Shown here: positions 17,429 to 26,390 of the stretch, piece by piece
Layout: every line of letters starts with the position of its first letter
Position numbering within the stretch: the stretch's first letter is position 1
Source of the DNA: an uncultured bacterium
GTDB taxonomy: Bacteria; Cyanobacteriota; Vampirovibrionia; Obscuribacterales; Obscuribacteraceae
DNA: 59,684 bases
Assembly (NCBI GenBank): GCA_903835185.1
Contig: CAILLX010000224.1
Span: forward strand, 1-59,684
Direction: 5' to 3'
Program-made: the position numbers and the translations under genes
The notes under the pieces: model-generated
Database searches by the model: none
The model's input: only the letters and a program-made list of their open reading frames with translations
What the model was told of the DNA's origin: nothing

Positions 17429-18040
17429 TCAGCAGCGGAAAAACAGACTGAATAAGTTGCCACCAATCTGGCACGACCACCAGATACAGTTGAATAAAAC
17501 CAGCTGTGGCACAAGGACAAGCAGGAAGAGCGTCTGCCAGCTCTTAAGCTGATATGACTCCTGAATAGCCAACCATTCCAGACAGATGACCCAGACGCCA
17601 AGAATCAATCCAAAGTAAGCAAATGCCGGACCGAAAGCTGTCCGATAAGCAAGAACAGGACCGATAAACAGCCACGGCAAAAAGCCCCAGGCTGTAGTAA
17701 CAAATGAGGCACGCATACGTTGCCCTTCAACATGGAACACAGTGGCCAATAAAGCTATGCCCCCGGCTAACGCCAACCAGCCAGCAACTGTTCCGATAAT
17801 GTCACCGACAACTATAAGAGGCACCCACCAGCTGTGTCCTGCAGAAGCCAACCCATCAACAATCGCCACGAGAACAAGCGTCGTTACTGCCGCCGGCACG
17901 CCATCCGGAGATCTTGACAGCTGACGCATGGTGGCACGCGGGCTGGTGAGAATGCCAAGGAAAGTGTAAGTCCAGTGATTGATCACATCTCTGGGCTCAA
18001 ACGCCATCTCATCTGAAGTCATATACTGCTGCCTCTTCAC
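17429..18040 (-). CDS. Yip1-family integral membrane protein
   Basis: A 203-residue protein with about five hydrophobic helices. It opens with a cytosolic segment (YTFLGILTSPRATMRQLSRS) typical of bacterial Yip1-domain proteins, then runs through VTTLVLVAIVDGLASA, DIIGTVAGWLALAGGIALLA and later helices. The molecular role of these proteins in bacteria is not known. Its start overlaps the sppA stop by four bases (ATGA), which implies translational coupling to that protease. Shorter starts exist at internal Met codons. Confidence 0.75.
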   Translation of the reverse strand: MKRQQYMTSDEMAFEPRDVINHWTYTFLGILTSPRATMRQLSRSPDGVPAAVTTLVLVAIVDGLASAGHSWWVPLIVVGDIIGTVAGWLALAGGIALLATVFHVEGQRMRASFVTTAWGFLPWLFIGPVLAYRTAFGPAFAYFGLILGVWVICLEWLAIQESYQLKSWQTLFLLVLVPQLVLFNCIWWSCQIGGNLFSLFFRC

Positions 18041-19026
18041 TGCATAAGCCAGAGCGGCAGTTTGTTCAGGTCGGCTCTGGCAGAATAAGGGATCATCCGC
18101 TCTAGAGTTGAATCTGGTGTCACCCTCCCAGCAGCAGACTCCAGGAAAGTGGTCAGAAAGTTAAGACCATCTCCTTCATCTAGCGGCAGATCTGTGCTCA
18201 GCTTGTAACGCTGGCGGGCAAGCTTCTGCACAACAGCAATTGCCACCTCATAACCGCCCAGTTGATCGATTAGTTTGCAGTCAAGCGCCTGGCGCCCTGA
18301 ATAGATGCGACCATCAGCAAGCTTGCGTACTGTGGTCTCATCCAGCGCACGCCCTGATGCTACTGCAGCAACAAATTGATCATACGAATCAGCAATGATG
18401 GTCTGCAACAAGCTGCGCTCTTCTACAGAAATAGGACGATTAGGCGAGCCTATATCCTTAAACTTGCCTGACTTAATAACTTCTGTGGCAACTCCCAGCT
18501 TCTCCTCAATGCGCTGCAGATTGAGATGATGCATTATCACACCGATAGACCCGGTCACTGTACCTGGTTCTGCCACTATCCTATCTGCCCCGGCAGCTAC
18601 ATAATAGCCACCGGAAGCTGCCACATCACCAAGAGTTGCCACCACCGGCTTGCCTGCTGCACGCAGAGCACGTACAGCATCTGCCAGCTCCTGACTGGCA
18701 GCTACAGTTCCGCCAGGCGAGTTAATTCTAAGCAGCACAGCTTTAATGTGCTCATTCTTAAGCGCCTTGTACAAGCGCTTTCTCACTGAGGTGGTTGAGC
18801 CCAATCTGCCCAGTAGCGACTCATCACGATCTTCTGTAATCAGTCCGGTTAAGCGCACCACTTCAATGCGATCTTTCAGGTGCAAGAAAGGAGCAATTTC
18901 TGTGCCATCCTTCGACTCTGCCGGTTCACTCCTTCGCGGATGGACAAAGATTGTCACCGGGATGGAGGACAGACAGATTACCAGAATAGCTCCCACAACA
19001 ATTCGCTGCGTCAGCGACAGCGTCAT
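18037..19026 (-). CDS. sppA: Signal peptide peptidase SppA, short form
   Basis: A 329-residue membrane-anchored serine protease with one N-terminal helix (residues about 9-27). The core shows LRINSPGGTVAASQELADAV, then VATLGDVAASGGYYVAAGAD with the nucleophile Ser in ASGGYY. PGTVTGSIGVI follows, and IKSGKFKDIGSP carries the likely catalytic Lys, as in the short Bacillus-type SppA. It degrades cleaved signal peptides in the membrane. It overlaps the Yip1-like gene by four bases and lies 39 bp after the coiled-coil protein gene. Confidence 0.93.
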   Translation of the reverse strand: MTLSLTQRIVVGAILVICLSSIPVTIFVHPRRSEPAESKDGTEIAPFLHLKDRIEVVRLTGLITEDRDESLLGRLGSTTSVRKRLYKALKNEHIKAVLLRINSPGGTVAASQELADAVRALRAAGKPVVATLGDVAASGGYYVAAGADRIVAEPGTVTGSIGVIMHHLNLQRIEEKLGVATEVIKSGKFKDIGSPNRPISVEERSLLQTIIADSYDQFVAAVASGRALDETTVRKLADGRIYSGRQALDCKLIDQLGGYEVAIAVVQKLARQRYKLSTDLPLDEGDGLNFLTTFLESAAGRVTPDSTLERMIPYSARADLNKLPLWLMQ

Positions 19027-19065
19027 GGCAATACCTCCCTTGAGACCAGTTTGAGCTTATCTATT

Positions 19066-20241
19066 CTAACCCCGTGCAGGTGTGTTTTCGGCAGTCTGCT
19101 CACGGGGTGGTGTCGTTCCCGAATTAGGAGTACCGGCAGGAGTGGCTTGCTCAATTCTGTTTTGTTCGTCCTCGATCTGCTTGTCAAGCTTTACTACAGC
19201 CTCTGATCCAGACAGATCAACAAGTGCCTGGCGGAAGCGGTGCAGATCTTCGCCAATGCCGTCCACATCACGCTGCTGCCTGCGCAGAGTATATTCCATC
19301 TCCACCTGCTTGGAAGCATCCTGTCCGTTGCGCGACTCAGAAACCATACCTTGCAAATCCTGCAAATCGGTGGTTGCTTTCTGCATCGAAGTAACTGTCT
19401 TCTTGTAATTGCGGAAGTTGTCCACCAGTCTATCGGCAGTCGTGCGGACCATATTGTAAAGCATAATTGCTTCAGTCTGACTCAGGCGGGCATTCTTGGC
19501 AATTTTGCCTTCTTGAATATTAAGCACATTCATAATTGCACTGCCGCCGGTGCCGCTTAACATATAACCGGCTGCATTTGGCATCATCATCTGCATAGCA
19601 CCCATGCCGCCATAAACAGCTGTGCTAAGCATCCGCATAATGATTGTGGCTCCGTGCCCCGGATTGGAGCTAGGCATAAGCTTTTGAATAACAAATTGAA
19701 TATCTGGCGAGCGGCCTAAAGCTGATTCCCACAGCTCAGCCAGTTCAGCCTTTTCTGAGTCGGCAACAGTTTCAATCTTCTTTTCTGCTTCATCGTTGCT
19801 CATAAGCAGAGGCAACGGCATTACATTGACCTGTTTTGCTTTCTTGAGATTGTCAGTCTCACCCAATTTTCCGCCCACAGAAAGAGGGGTGCTAAAAACG
19901 CTCTTACTGGCCGGATCAATTGGTCCTTTGGGCACAAATCCGGTGGCAGTAATTGTCGACTTTAAGACCGGCTCGGCACCGCCAGGTGCTACGGAGCCCG
20001 AAGCTGAATCGAGAGTCAAGGGAGCAAGAAGCGACGTTGATCCAGCACTGGGCTTATTAGACACATCATTTGTCTCGGGTCCAGCACCGTCGACCATCTT
20101 CTCGTTGCACGGAACCGACAGAGAAGGTCGTTTGGCATAAACATTCGGCTGCACAAGCAGCTGCAATAGAAGTGCCGTCCCCACCGCTGCCATTAGAGCG
20201 CTTTTATACTTATCAGCCTGAGTCACTTTGCCACCGTGCAT
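19066..20241 (-). CDS. Exported coiled-coil protein of unknown function
   Basis: A signal peptide-like segment (about residues 12-36, ending in VYAKRPS) is followed by a Ser/Pro/Gly-rich region. A conserved-looking core follows (residues about 150-240) with a Met- and Gly-rich hydrophobic stretch (MLSTAVYGGMGAMQMMMPNA). Next is a long charged coiled coil (about 250-365, including RRQQRDVDGIGEDLHRFRQA). The last 25 residues are low complexity. ATG at 20241 has AAAGG at ten bases. I recognise no family. Its position upstream of sppA suggests an envelope role. Confidence 0.65.
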   Translation of the reverse strand: MHGGKVTQADKYKSALMAAVGTALLLQLLVQPNVYAKRPSLSVPCNEKMVDGAGPETNDVSNKPSAGSTSLLAPLTLDSASGSVAPGGAEPVLKSTITATGFVPKGPIDPASKSVFSTPLSVGGKLGETDNLKKAKQVNVMPLPLLMSNDEAEKKIETVADSEKAELAELWESALGRSPDIQFVIQKLMPSSNPGHGATIIMRMLSTAVYGGMGAMQMMMPNAAGYMLSGTGGSAIMNVLNIQEGKIAKNARLSQTEAIMLYNMVRTTADRLVDNFRNYKKTVTSMQKATTDLQDLQGMVSESRNGQDASKQVEMEYTLRRQQRDVDGIGEDLHRFRQALVDLSGSEAVVKLDKQIEDEQNRIEQATPAGTPNSGTTPPREQTAENTPARG

Positions 20242-20405
20242 CAAGTTATAACCTTTCCAGTCATGAGGCAGAGTGCAGACATATACCGGTAACAGTCAAA
20301 CACTGCTCTCAGCCTGCGTATGACAGAGTCAATATATCACAGCGCTACATCTTGAAAAGTTACCTTTTGTCAATGTCAGAGTAAGCTGAGCAGTCTGTCC
20401 CTCGG

Positions 20406-22226
20406 TTACAGACGCGACTTTCCAGCGCTGATACAGATAATGATTAAGCAGACACAAACGATCAGTTGCCCTACCTGATCAGCAACCACTGGAATAAAAG
20501 GTTGCTGAGACTTAACAAACTCTAAAGTACTCAGCACCTTCATACCTGCCACCAGTGCCAACGGTACAACCATCAATTTAATAAATGAATGTAAAGCCGG
20601 GCTGTCCGTTACATCCGTGTGACTGCCGGTCCTGCTGCGATCCTGAGAGGCAGAGCCAGACTCTCTTTCTTCTAGAGCTTTATATCGATATTTCTTATCT
20701 GCCTGTCCAGGCGGGGCAGCATTGGCTCGAGAAGATATACCGCGCAGTCCGGACAGATTGCCAGCAGGCACCTCGTCAGCAAGAACTGCTTGCGAAGATG
20801 GCTGTCCGCTCCCGACTCCAGTTATCCAGGCATCTGCCTGGGGCGGCAGCACACTACTGGCAGCCGAGGCGTCAGCTGATTGTGAAAAGCCGGGCAGGAG
20901 AGGAGCAGCTGGCTGACCGGCTGCAGGCGGCTGCTGAGCTGCCGGAGCTACGACATCTCCGACCCGACCAGTTCCACCACCGCTTTGGGCTTCAGCCTGA
21001 TAATAAGGAGAAGAGATGCTATTAGAAGAAAGATTAGCTCTGCTAGCGGCAGAGGAAAGTGCTGCTGGCGGCACGGCACTGGCTTGTTGCAAATCTTCAG
21101 CCAGCTTGCTTGGGACCTGTGGCTCAGTATTGACACCAACAGGAGTCACCTGCGACCTGTCGTGAACAGGCACCCGGGAAGCCAGCAAAGGCGACCGCAA
21201 TACTCGAGGATCATCTATGTTGTCAGGCTCGTCAAAAGAAGAACCGCTCACAATCGGCAGACTAGAAGCACCGGACAGCCCTTGGCTGCGCTCATCGCCA
21301 GAATCATCTCCGCCAAGCAGCGGCGATCGTAAGTGGTGCCTTCCTCCCGCCTGTCCTGTCGATGAAAGCGGATACTCATCATCTGTATCTCCACCTAATA
21401 ATGGTGAATGCAAACCTTTATGCGATCTCTGGCTGACCGATGAAAGCGGATACTCATCATCTGTATCTCCACTTAATAATGGTGAATGCAAACCTTTATG
21501 CGATCTCTGGTTGACCGATGAGAGCGGATACTCATCATCTGTATCTCCACCTAATAATGGTGAATGCAAACCTTTATGCGATCTCTGGTTGACCGATGAG
21601 AGCGGATACTCATCATCTGTATCTCCACTTAATAATGGTGAATGCAAACCTTTATGCTGTGCCCGGGCAGAGGTTGGCGGATAATCTTCATCATCTTCTG
21701 GCAGGAGAGGCGACTTCAAACGGCCGCGTCCTGGCAGCTTGGAAGCATGGGCATCCTCATATATGTCCTCATCGCTTTGTAAAAGTGGCGAATGCAAATG
21801 GAGCTCTCGCCCGCCAGTCGCCGCTGGCATCTCATCGTCAGCTGTTGCCTCCGCATCACTTGCACCTAAAAGCGGTGAACGAAGCCCATGGTGAGCTCCA
21901 TCTAAACAGCCCTGTCCACCGGCTGCCACTGGCGGAACACGCATTGCTGCTTTGCCAGAGGCGCTCTCTGTGCTAGGTCTGGCTGTCCCACGCAAGCGGC
22001 TCAGATCTGGCTTACTTGCTGCAGACGGACTCTCTGCCGTATCAGCACTCAAAAGGGGAGAGTGCAGCCTGGGGACACGTACTGGAGAGTCGACAGACTG
22101 CTCAGGTTTAAGCGGCTTTGCCGGCTGCTGTCCAGGCTGAGCAGAGCGAGTGAGTCGCTGCCCGCATTCTGCGCAGAAGCGCGCCATGTCTTCATTCATC
22201 ACATGACATATTGGACAGTCAATCAC
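20406..22226 (-). CDS. Zinc-ribbon protein with ten SPLL repeats and C-terminal membrane anchor
   Basis: The GTG at 22226 is chosen: AAAGGAGAGG lies just upstream, and the protein then opens with the usual ribbon pattern (MIDCPICHVMNEDMARFCAECG). A longer frame from a TTG at 22274 lacks such support. Ten copies of L[HRK]SPLL, mostly followed by acidic Asp/Glu stretches, fill residues about 45-360; four are near-identical 26-residue repeats. A Ser/Ala/Gln-rich disordered part follows, and two hydrophobic segments close the protein (FIKLMVVPLALVAGM, LIVCVCLIIICIS). It looks like a membrane-tethered cytosolic scaffold. No known family is recognised beyond the ribbon. Confidence 0.75.
   Translation of the reverse strand: MIDCPICHVMNEDMARFCAECGQRLTRSAQPGQQPAKPLKPEQSVDSPVRVPRLHSPLLSADTAESPSAASKPDLSRLRGTARPSTESASGKAAMRVPPVAAGGQGCLDGAHHGLRSPLLGASDAEATADDEMPAATGGRELHLHSPLLQSDEDIYEDAHASKLPGRGRLKSPLLPEDDEDYPPTSARAQHKGLHSPLLSGDTDDEYPLSSVNQRSHKGLHSPLLGGDTDDEYPLSSVNQRSHKGLHSPLLSGDTDDEYPLSSVSQRSHKGLHSPLLGGDTDDEYPLSSTGQAGGRHHLRSPLLGGDDSGDERSQGLSGASSLPIVSGSSFDEPDNIDDPRVLRSPLLASRVPVHDRSQVTPVGVNTEPQVPSKLAEDLQQASAVPPAALSSAASRANLSSNSISSPYYQAEAQSGGGTGRVGDVVAPAAQQPPAAGQPAAPLLPGFSQSADASAASSVLPPQADAWITGVGSGQPSSQAVLADEVPAGNLSGLRGISSRANAAPPGQADKKYRYKALEERESGSASQDRSRTGSHTDVTDSPALHSFIKLMVVPLALVAGMKVLSTLEFVKSQQPFIPVVADQVGQLIVCVCLIIICISAGKSRL
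21361..21652 (-). repeat. 78-bp tandem coding repeat, 3.7 copies
   Basis: Units start at 21361, 21439, 21517 and 21595 on the + strand and encode 26 residues each, including GLHSPLL and DTDDEYPLSS. Copies alternate between a GG and an SG pair after SPLL, so the array probably arose by doubling a two-unit, 156-bp block. Confidence 0.95.
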
Positions 22227-22539
22227 CTTTCCCTCTCCTTTGCTACTTCTAGATAGGATAGCTCGCTTGACCAATTCCTGGAAGTGCAGTCATTCTGTCA
22301 ATCCATTTGTTAACTAAGTTGCATGCTCCTTCTTACCAGCCTCTGGAGCAGGGTGGCAAACAGGTAGCACTTAATCTCATTATTCCGCAAAGCTTAAGAG
22401 CTGTGTGGACGATTTCTTAAGTAAGCGTAGTTTATTTGCCTCCAGCAGCTGTGTTAGACTCACCAGTTGCCATGTGCTTGACAGTTCGAAAAAATTTGCT
22501 GATTTAACGTCCGGCTTGATGAATTGGAGATGAGTTTTA
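22227..22539. other. Divergent intergenic region
   Basis: This separates the SPLL-repeat gene from the TrbI-like gene. A TTGACA at 22478-22483 is a perfect -35 box for the rightward gene, but no good -10 hexamer follows at 16-18 bases. No RNA gene or repeat is seen. Confidence 0.4.
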
Positions 22540-23460
22540 ATGCGTAGCATTTTCCCCGTGCTAATGAGTTTACTGATAGCAGGACAGATAGTCCCAGCTG
22601 CTCACGCAGCCGACGCACCAGACGTAAACTTCAAAATATACAATCCGGGCAACAAGTCCGTACAAACCACCTCAGATCAGCCGTCTGACAGCACTCAAGC
22701 AACCGGGCAGAGTTCAGCGTCACCGGCAGCGGCAGCAGAGGCAGCAGCCACCACCCCCAGCGAGACCACAACGCCCAGCACTGACACAGCTGGCAAGGCG
22801 ACAAGCGACAGTGGCGTAGCAGCTACTGACACCACTGCCGGAAAAGCAGAGAGCAGCGACGCTCCGAAGACTGCCAGCAAAGTACTGCAAGGATATATCC
22901 GTGTTGTCCCTTCGGGCACCAAGATTCCCATAATTATGGATACTGCCATCGACAGTGACACAAGCCAGGAAGGCGACGAATTCTCAGCCAGAACAGCAGA
23001 AGACCTGACTATTGATGGCGGCATTGTCGTACCGGCCGGCTCAGTAATCAAAGGCAGGATTGCTCAGCTCAACGCTGCCCGTCGCTTTGATCGTTCCGGG
23101 TCTGTAGCTCTTAAGTTCGACACAGTGACTACGCCAGACAACAGACAGATACCGATTGTAGCCAACATAGTTGCTCATGGCGGAGTAGTCCATGCCCGCC
23201 GTGGCATGAAAGACATAGCAATTGAAACAAGCATGGTCACCCTGCCGACAGTAGTCGGATTGGGTGTCGGTGTTTTAGCAGGCGCTGCAAGCAAGTCCAG
23301 CAGCAGCATAGGTGCTGGAGGCGGCGCACTTATAGGAGCTGCAGTCGGAGTGGCTGTCGGTGCTGTAGTGCTCATGGCCAAAAAGGGCAAGCGTGTTGAT
23401 GTTCGTCCAGGCGATGAGCTAAAGATTGAACTGGGCGAAGATCTGCGCATGCCAATGTAG
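22540..23460 (+). CDS. Exported TrbI-like protein with glycine-zipper segment
   Basis: A signal peptide (residues 1-23, cleaved near AHAAD) leads into an Ala/Thr/Ser-rich linker (about 45-110). A beta-rich domain then resembles the C-terminal part of TrbI/VirB10-type proteins: VVPSGTKIPIIMDTAIDSD, VVPAGSVIKGRIAQL, RSGSVALKFDTV. Two Gly/Ala zipper stretches at about 225-285 (GLGVGVLAGAA, GALIGAAVGVAVGAVV) could span or insert in a membrane. The tail is RPGDELKIELGEDLRMPM. No conjugation genes are nearby, so a surface or wall role is more likely than transfer. GGAGATGAG precedes the ATG. Confidence 0.65.
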   Translation: MRSIFPVLMSLLIAGQIVPAAHAADAPDVNFKIYNPGNKSVQTTSDQPSDSTQATGQSSASPAAAAEAAATTPSETTTPSTDTAGKATSDSGVAATDTTAGKAESSDAPKTASKVLQGYIRVVPSGTKIPIIMDTAIDSDTSQEGDEFSARTAEDLTIDGGIVVPAGSVIKGRIAQLNAARRFDRSGSVALKFDTVTTPDNRQIPIVANIVAHGGVVHARRGMKDIAIETSMVTLPTVVGLGVGVLAGAASKSSSSIGAGGGALIGAAVGVAVGAVVLMAKKGKRVDVRPGDELKIELGEDLRMPM

Positions 23461-23956
23461 GTTGAGATCAAAGATTTTCTATCTAAAACCCTGAACTATC
23501 TTCCTGATTAGCACCAAACATCGGGACGCTTAAGCACGGTAGAATTTGACTGATAAGTTGCCTGCAGTGCTACAACGCTCCGGTACAAGTCAAGAGCCGG
23601 AGCAGCTGACAATTTTTACTGGAGGAGAAGAGAATCCGGCTAGCGCGAATCAGTCCAGCAACAGATACACCAACATTGATATAAATTAAGATCTGAAGGA
23701 GCTGTTAAGAGATCTGAAGCGACGGCAAGCGGCATACCTGGAACAAATCTAGTTAATTTAGTCATGTTATACTCAACTTTACTCTTTAAGAAGGTTGATA
23801 AAGAGCTAAAAAGCAGCACAGTGGTCCTTACTAGACTAGAATCGAGCTAGAATGCCGAATGCCAACAAACTGCTCCAGCAAGTCTCTGGCATTCTTTGCT
23901 GATGATTGTGCCTAGAGCAGTAGCATAAAGTCCCACTGTTTGAACTATCCCAATAC
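23461..23956. other. Intergenic region before the tonB operon
   Basis: No convincing gene is seen in this 496-bp stretch. It contains one clear hairpin (23577-23603). TATACT at 23769-23774 resembles a -10 box without a matching -35, and AT-rich sequence lies between 23740 and 23820. The operon promoter is probably in its right half. Confidence 0.4.
23577..23603 (+). terminator. Possible intrinsic terminator
   Basis: GCTCCGG (23577-23583) pairs with CCGGAGC (23597-23603) across a 13-base loop. A run of five T lies eight bases later. It is 117 bp past the TrbI-like stop, so termination there is possible but not certain. Confidence 0.35.
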
Positions 23957-25630
23957 ATGACGAGTACATCCATACGCTCCAGCAGTCAGCAACAGCCACC
24001 CCGCAATCCAAACGTGGCGGCGATGCTCTCTATCATCCCTGGGGCAGGACAGTTGTTTAACGGCGAGACCCGCAAGGGGCTTCTGTTCTTGGGTGTAACC
24101 AGTATCAACCTGCTTCTTTTCATCCTGGTGATAGCTACAGATCCTATCCTCAAGGCTTTGTGGGACTTCGGCATCGCTTATCACATGAAGCCTAATGTGG
24201 TTCTCTGTAAGACTATTCAATCCATCCACTTCGGCTCGCCTGTCTCTATTGTCTATCTTGGACTTGTGCTCACATTTGTGGCATATGCAGTCCGTGACGC
24301 ATACGACCATGCAGCAATGGTGCACCGCCGGCATATCTATCCTGAATTTGTTCTCGAAATGCCGGAAGCAGCCAGCGGCTCTTACATCTTTCATTTCTCA
24401 CTGATGGTCACCTGCTTTGTCCTGGCCTTCTTTTTTATCGTGCCACCACTGCCTCCCACTCAAGTGACCGATATTGAATTCATTCAGAATCAGCCACCTG
24501 TGAAGAAAAAGATCATCTCGCCACGACGGGCAGAACACGCCTCCGAAAATGCTGGGCGCCATGAGAAGAATAAACCGGTGGTAGCAGCTTCGCCAGCCCC
24601 CAAGGCACCAAGTAAAGCTTCGACACCAGCTCGTCCTGCTCCACGCCCGTCGCCGACCCCGCGCCCGAGCCCAAGCCCTTCTCCGCATCCGAGCCCAAAT
24701 CCGAGCCCGTCTCCTCACCCGAGCCCATCACCTTCACTGCGCCCCAGCCCGTCTCCTATGCCTGTGGCACATCCTGCACCGTCGCCTTCGGCTCGTCCCT
24801 CTCCTACACCCAGCCCAAGCCCTTCACCAACACCGATGGCTCACCCAGGAGCACCGTCGCCTGTACCGACAGCACGCTCTTCGTCAATGGGCGCCGGACC
24901 ACCATCGCCATCACCATCACCAGTGGCTATCGCTCATTCTGGCGGATCTTCATATGCCCCTGTACCACATGCTGGCGGAACCAGCTCGGCGTCAAACACA
25001 GGACCTTCAGCCCCTTCACCAATCTCAATTGGGACCGGCGGTGGCGGCAGCTCAGCTTCGCCGACTCCAGTACCTGTTTTCGGTGGCGGCGGCGGCAGCC
25101 GTACTAAAGGTGGCGGCGGCGGCGGTCCTGCTGCAGCACCAGCACCTTCTAAAGTTGGTGGCGGACATGGTGGAGGAAACGGTGGCAGCGCAGGCGGTCC
25201 GATTGCTGTAGCACCGGCAGTTGGCCGTCCCGGCGGTGGCGGCGGCGGCGAAGGTGTCCGTGGCAACTCTGACGCCAACTCTAACCCTGGCGGTCGCCAG
25301 TCTGTAGCAGCTCAAGCTGATGTCGATTTCGGGCCATATATGGCAGATCTGCAACGCCGGATTAAGCGGTCCTGGTTCCCGCCTAAAGGGCAGGAATCAA
25401 AGCGTGTTGTAGTAGTTTTCAAAATACATGGAGGTGGCGAGCTTTCTCACTTGCGCCTGGAGCATTCATCCGGAATGTCTATAGCAGATCAGGCAGCTTT
25501 AAAAGCGGTTGAAAATGCTGCTCCGTTCCGTCCGCTGCCTAACGGGGCGCCAGAGGACGTTGATATCCAGTTTACATTCGATTACAACGTCTTTGGTGGT
25601 GGAGGGCGTGGCGCCATGCGCACATTCTGA
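23957..25630 (+). CDS. TonB-family protein with multi-helix N-terminus
   Basis: A 557-residue energy-transducing protein of unusual build. The N-terminus (about 20-165) has about four hydrophobic segments, the first resembling small TM2/DUF5683-type membrane modules (MLSIIPGAGQLFNGETRKGL). The TonB-like exit helix is followed by PPLPPTQV. A Pro/Ser-rich linker at about 220-330 (repeated PSP) and a Gly-rich linker at about 355-455 would span the periplasm. The C-terminal domain (about 460-550) has YMADLQRRIKRSWFPPKG and LRLEHSSGMSIADQAALKAV, as in TonB/TolA. Two exbB genes and exbD follow, supporting a role in proton-motive-force coupling to the outer membrane. Confidence 0.85.
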   Translation: MTSTSIRSSSQQQPPRNPNVAAMLSIIPGAGQLFNGETRKGLLFLGVTSINLLLFILVIATDPILKALWDFGIAYHMKPNVVLCKTIQSIHFGSPVSIVYLGLVLTFVAYAVRDAYDHAAMVHRRHIYPEFVLEMPEAASGSYIFHFSLMVTCFVLAFFFIVPPLPPTQVTDIEFIQNQPPVKKKIISPRRAEHASENAGRHEKNKPVVAASPAPKAPSKASTPARPAPRPSPTPRPSPSPSPHPSPNPSPSPHPSPSPSLRPSPSPMPVAHPAPSPSARPSPTPSPSPSPTPMAHPGAPSPVPTARSSSMGAGPPSPSPSPVAIAHSGGSSYAPVPHAGGTSSASNTGPSAPSPISIGTGGGGSSASPTPVPVFGGGGGSRTKGGGGGGPAAAPAPSKVGGGHGGGNGGSAGGPIAVAPAVGRPGGGGGGEGVRGNSDANSNPGGRQSVAAQADVDFGPYMADLQRRIKRSWFPPKGQESKRVVVVFKIHGGGELSHLRLEHSSGMSIADQAALKAVENAAPFRPLPNGAPEDVDIQFTFDYNVFGGGGRGAMRTF

Positions 25631-25700
25631 TAGACTCAAAAGGTTGGTCCGCCGACACAGGGCCACATGGTACAGAGGTTTTTGAGGGACAAGAGACGAA

Positions 25701-26342
25701 ATGGAAAGTCAATTCTTCAGATTTTTTGCTGAGTTCATGGTTAAGGACTGGTTTGCGTCCATCCCAATTACAATTTGCGCCGCCATGACAGCGTGGGTAA
25801 TTGTAGACCGTTACCTCTACTACCAGCAGAACAGGCGCGACGTCTCAGCTTTCATTCACCAGTTGCAACGAGAGCTGGAGCGCAATCAGCTGCAAGCAGC
25901 ACAAGCAACATGCAACCGGCTTGGCGGAGTGGTCGGAGAGGTAGCTGAAGAAGGTGTTCGCCTCATGGCAGAGCAGAAAGAAGATTTCTCTAAAGCTTTC
26001 GATATTACAGTTGGACTTGTTACACGCAAGCTGGAGAAACGGCTGCCAATACTTGGCACCATCGGCGCTACCGCTCCGTTTATCGGGCTGTTTGGTACTG
26101 TAGTTGGAGTCGTATTCACCCTGGACCAGCTTGGTGTCGGGGGCGGTGGCACACCAGTCGTGGTTGTCGGCGTTGCCAAAGCTCTGATTGCTACAGGTTA
26201 TGGCTTGATTGTCACCATCCTTGCCGTTATTTTCAACAACCTCTACACCAATATCGTCAAACGGTTTGACGATGACTTCCTGCTCTTGAAGCTTCTCTTT
26301 ATGAGCTTTACCGGAGCCGAAACAGTGGGGCATTCACGTTAA
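25701..26342 (+). CDS. exbB: ExbB/TolQ-type proton channel, copy 1
   Basis: A MotA/TolQ/ExbB-family protein of 213 residues. It has an N-terminal helix near 18-36, a cytosolic region (VAEEGVRLMAEQKEDFSKAF) and the conserved pair of helices: LGTIGATAPFIGLFGTVVGV at about 116-135 and KALIATGYGLIVTILAVIF at about 160-178. ExbB pentamers around ExbD conduct protons to drive TonB. It lies 70 bp after tonB and 48 bp before a close copy of itself. Confidence 0.92.
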   Translation: MESQFFRFFAEFMVKDWFASIPITICAAMTAWVIVDRYLYYQQNRRDVSAFIHQLQRELERNQLQAAQATCNRLGGVVGEVAEEGVRLMAEQKEDFSKAFDITVGLVTRKLEKRLPILGTIGATAPFIGLFGTVVGVVFTLDQLGVGGGGTPVVVVGVAKALIATGYGLIVTILAVIFNNLYTNIVKRFDDDFLLLKLLFMSFTGAETVGHSR

Positions 26343-26390
26343 GCGCTATTGACTGGCTCGTATCTGCAAGCCGATTCACAGGACATCTTC

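Noticed and set aside
21361..21652. Possible CRISPR array
   Set aside because: The units are contiguous 78-bp copies with no unique spacers and are in frame within a coding sequence.
21217..21684. Plus-strand ORF with repeats across the SPLL array
   Set aside because: It is the antisense reading of the 78-bp repeat; the minus-strand frame has the zinc ribbon, start signal and membrane anchor.
22540..23460. Conjugation (type IV secretion) gene
   Set aside because: The TrbI resemblance is limited to one domain, and no other transfer gene is nearby.
24934..25278. Proline-rich minus-strand ORF opposite tonB
   Set aside because: It is the antisense of the Gly-rich linker (GGN read as CCN) and has no independent support.
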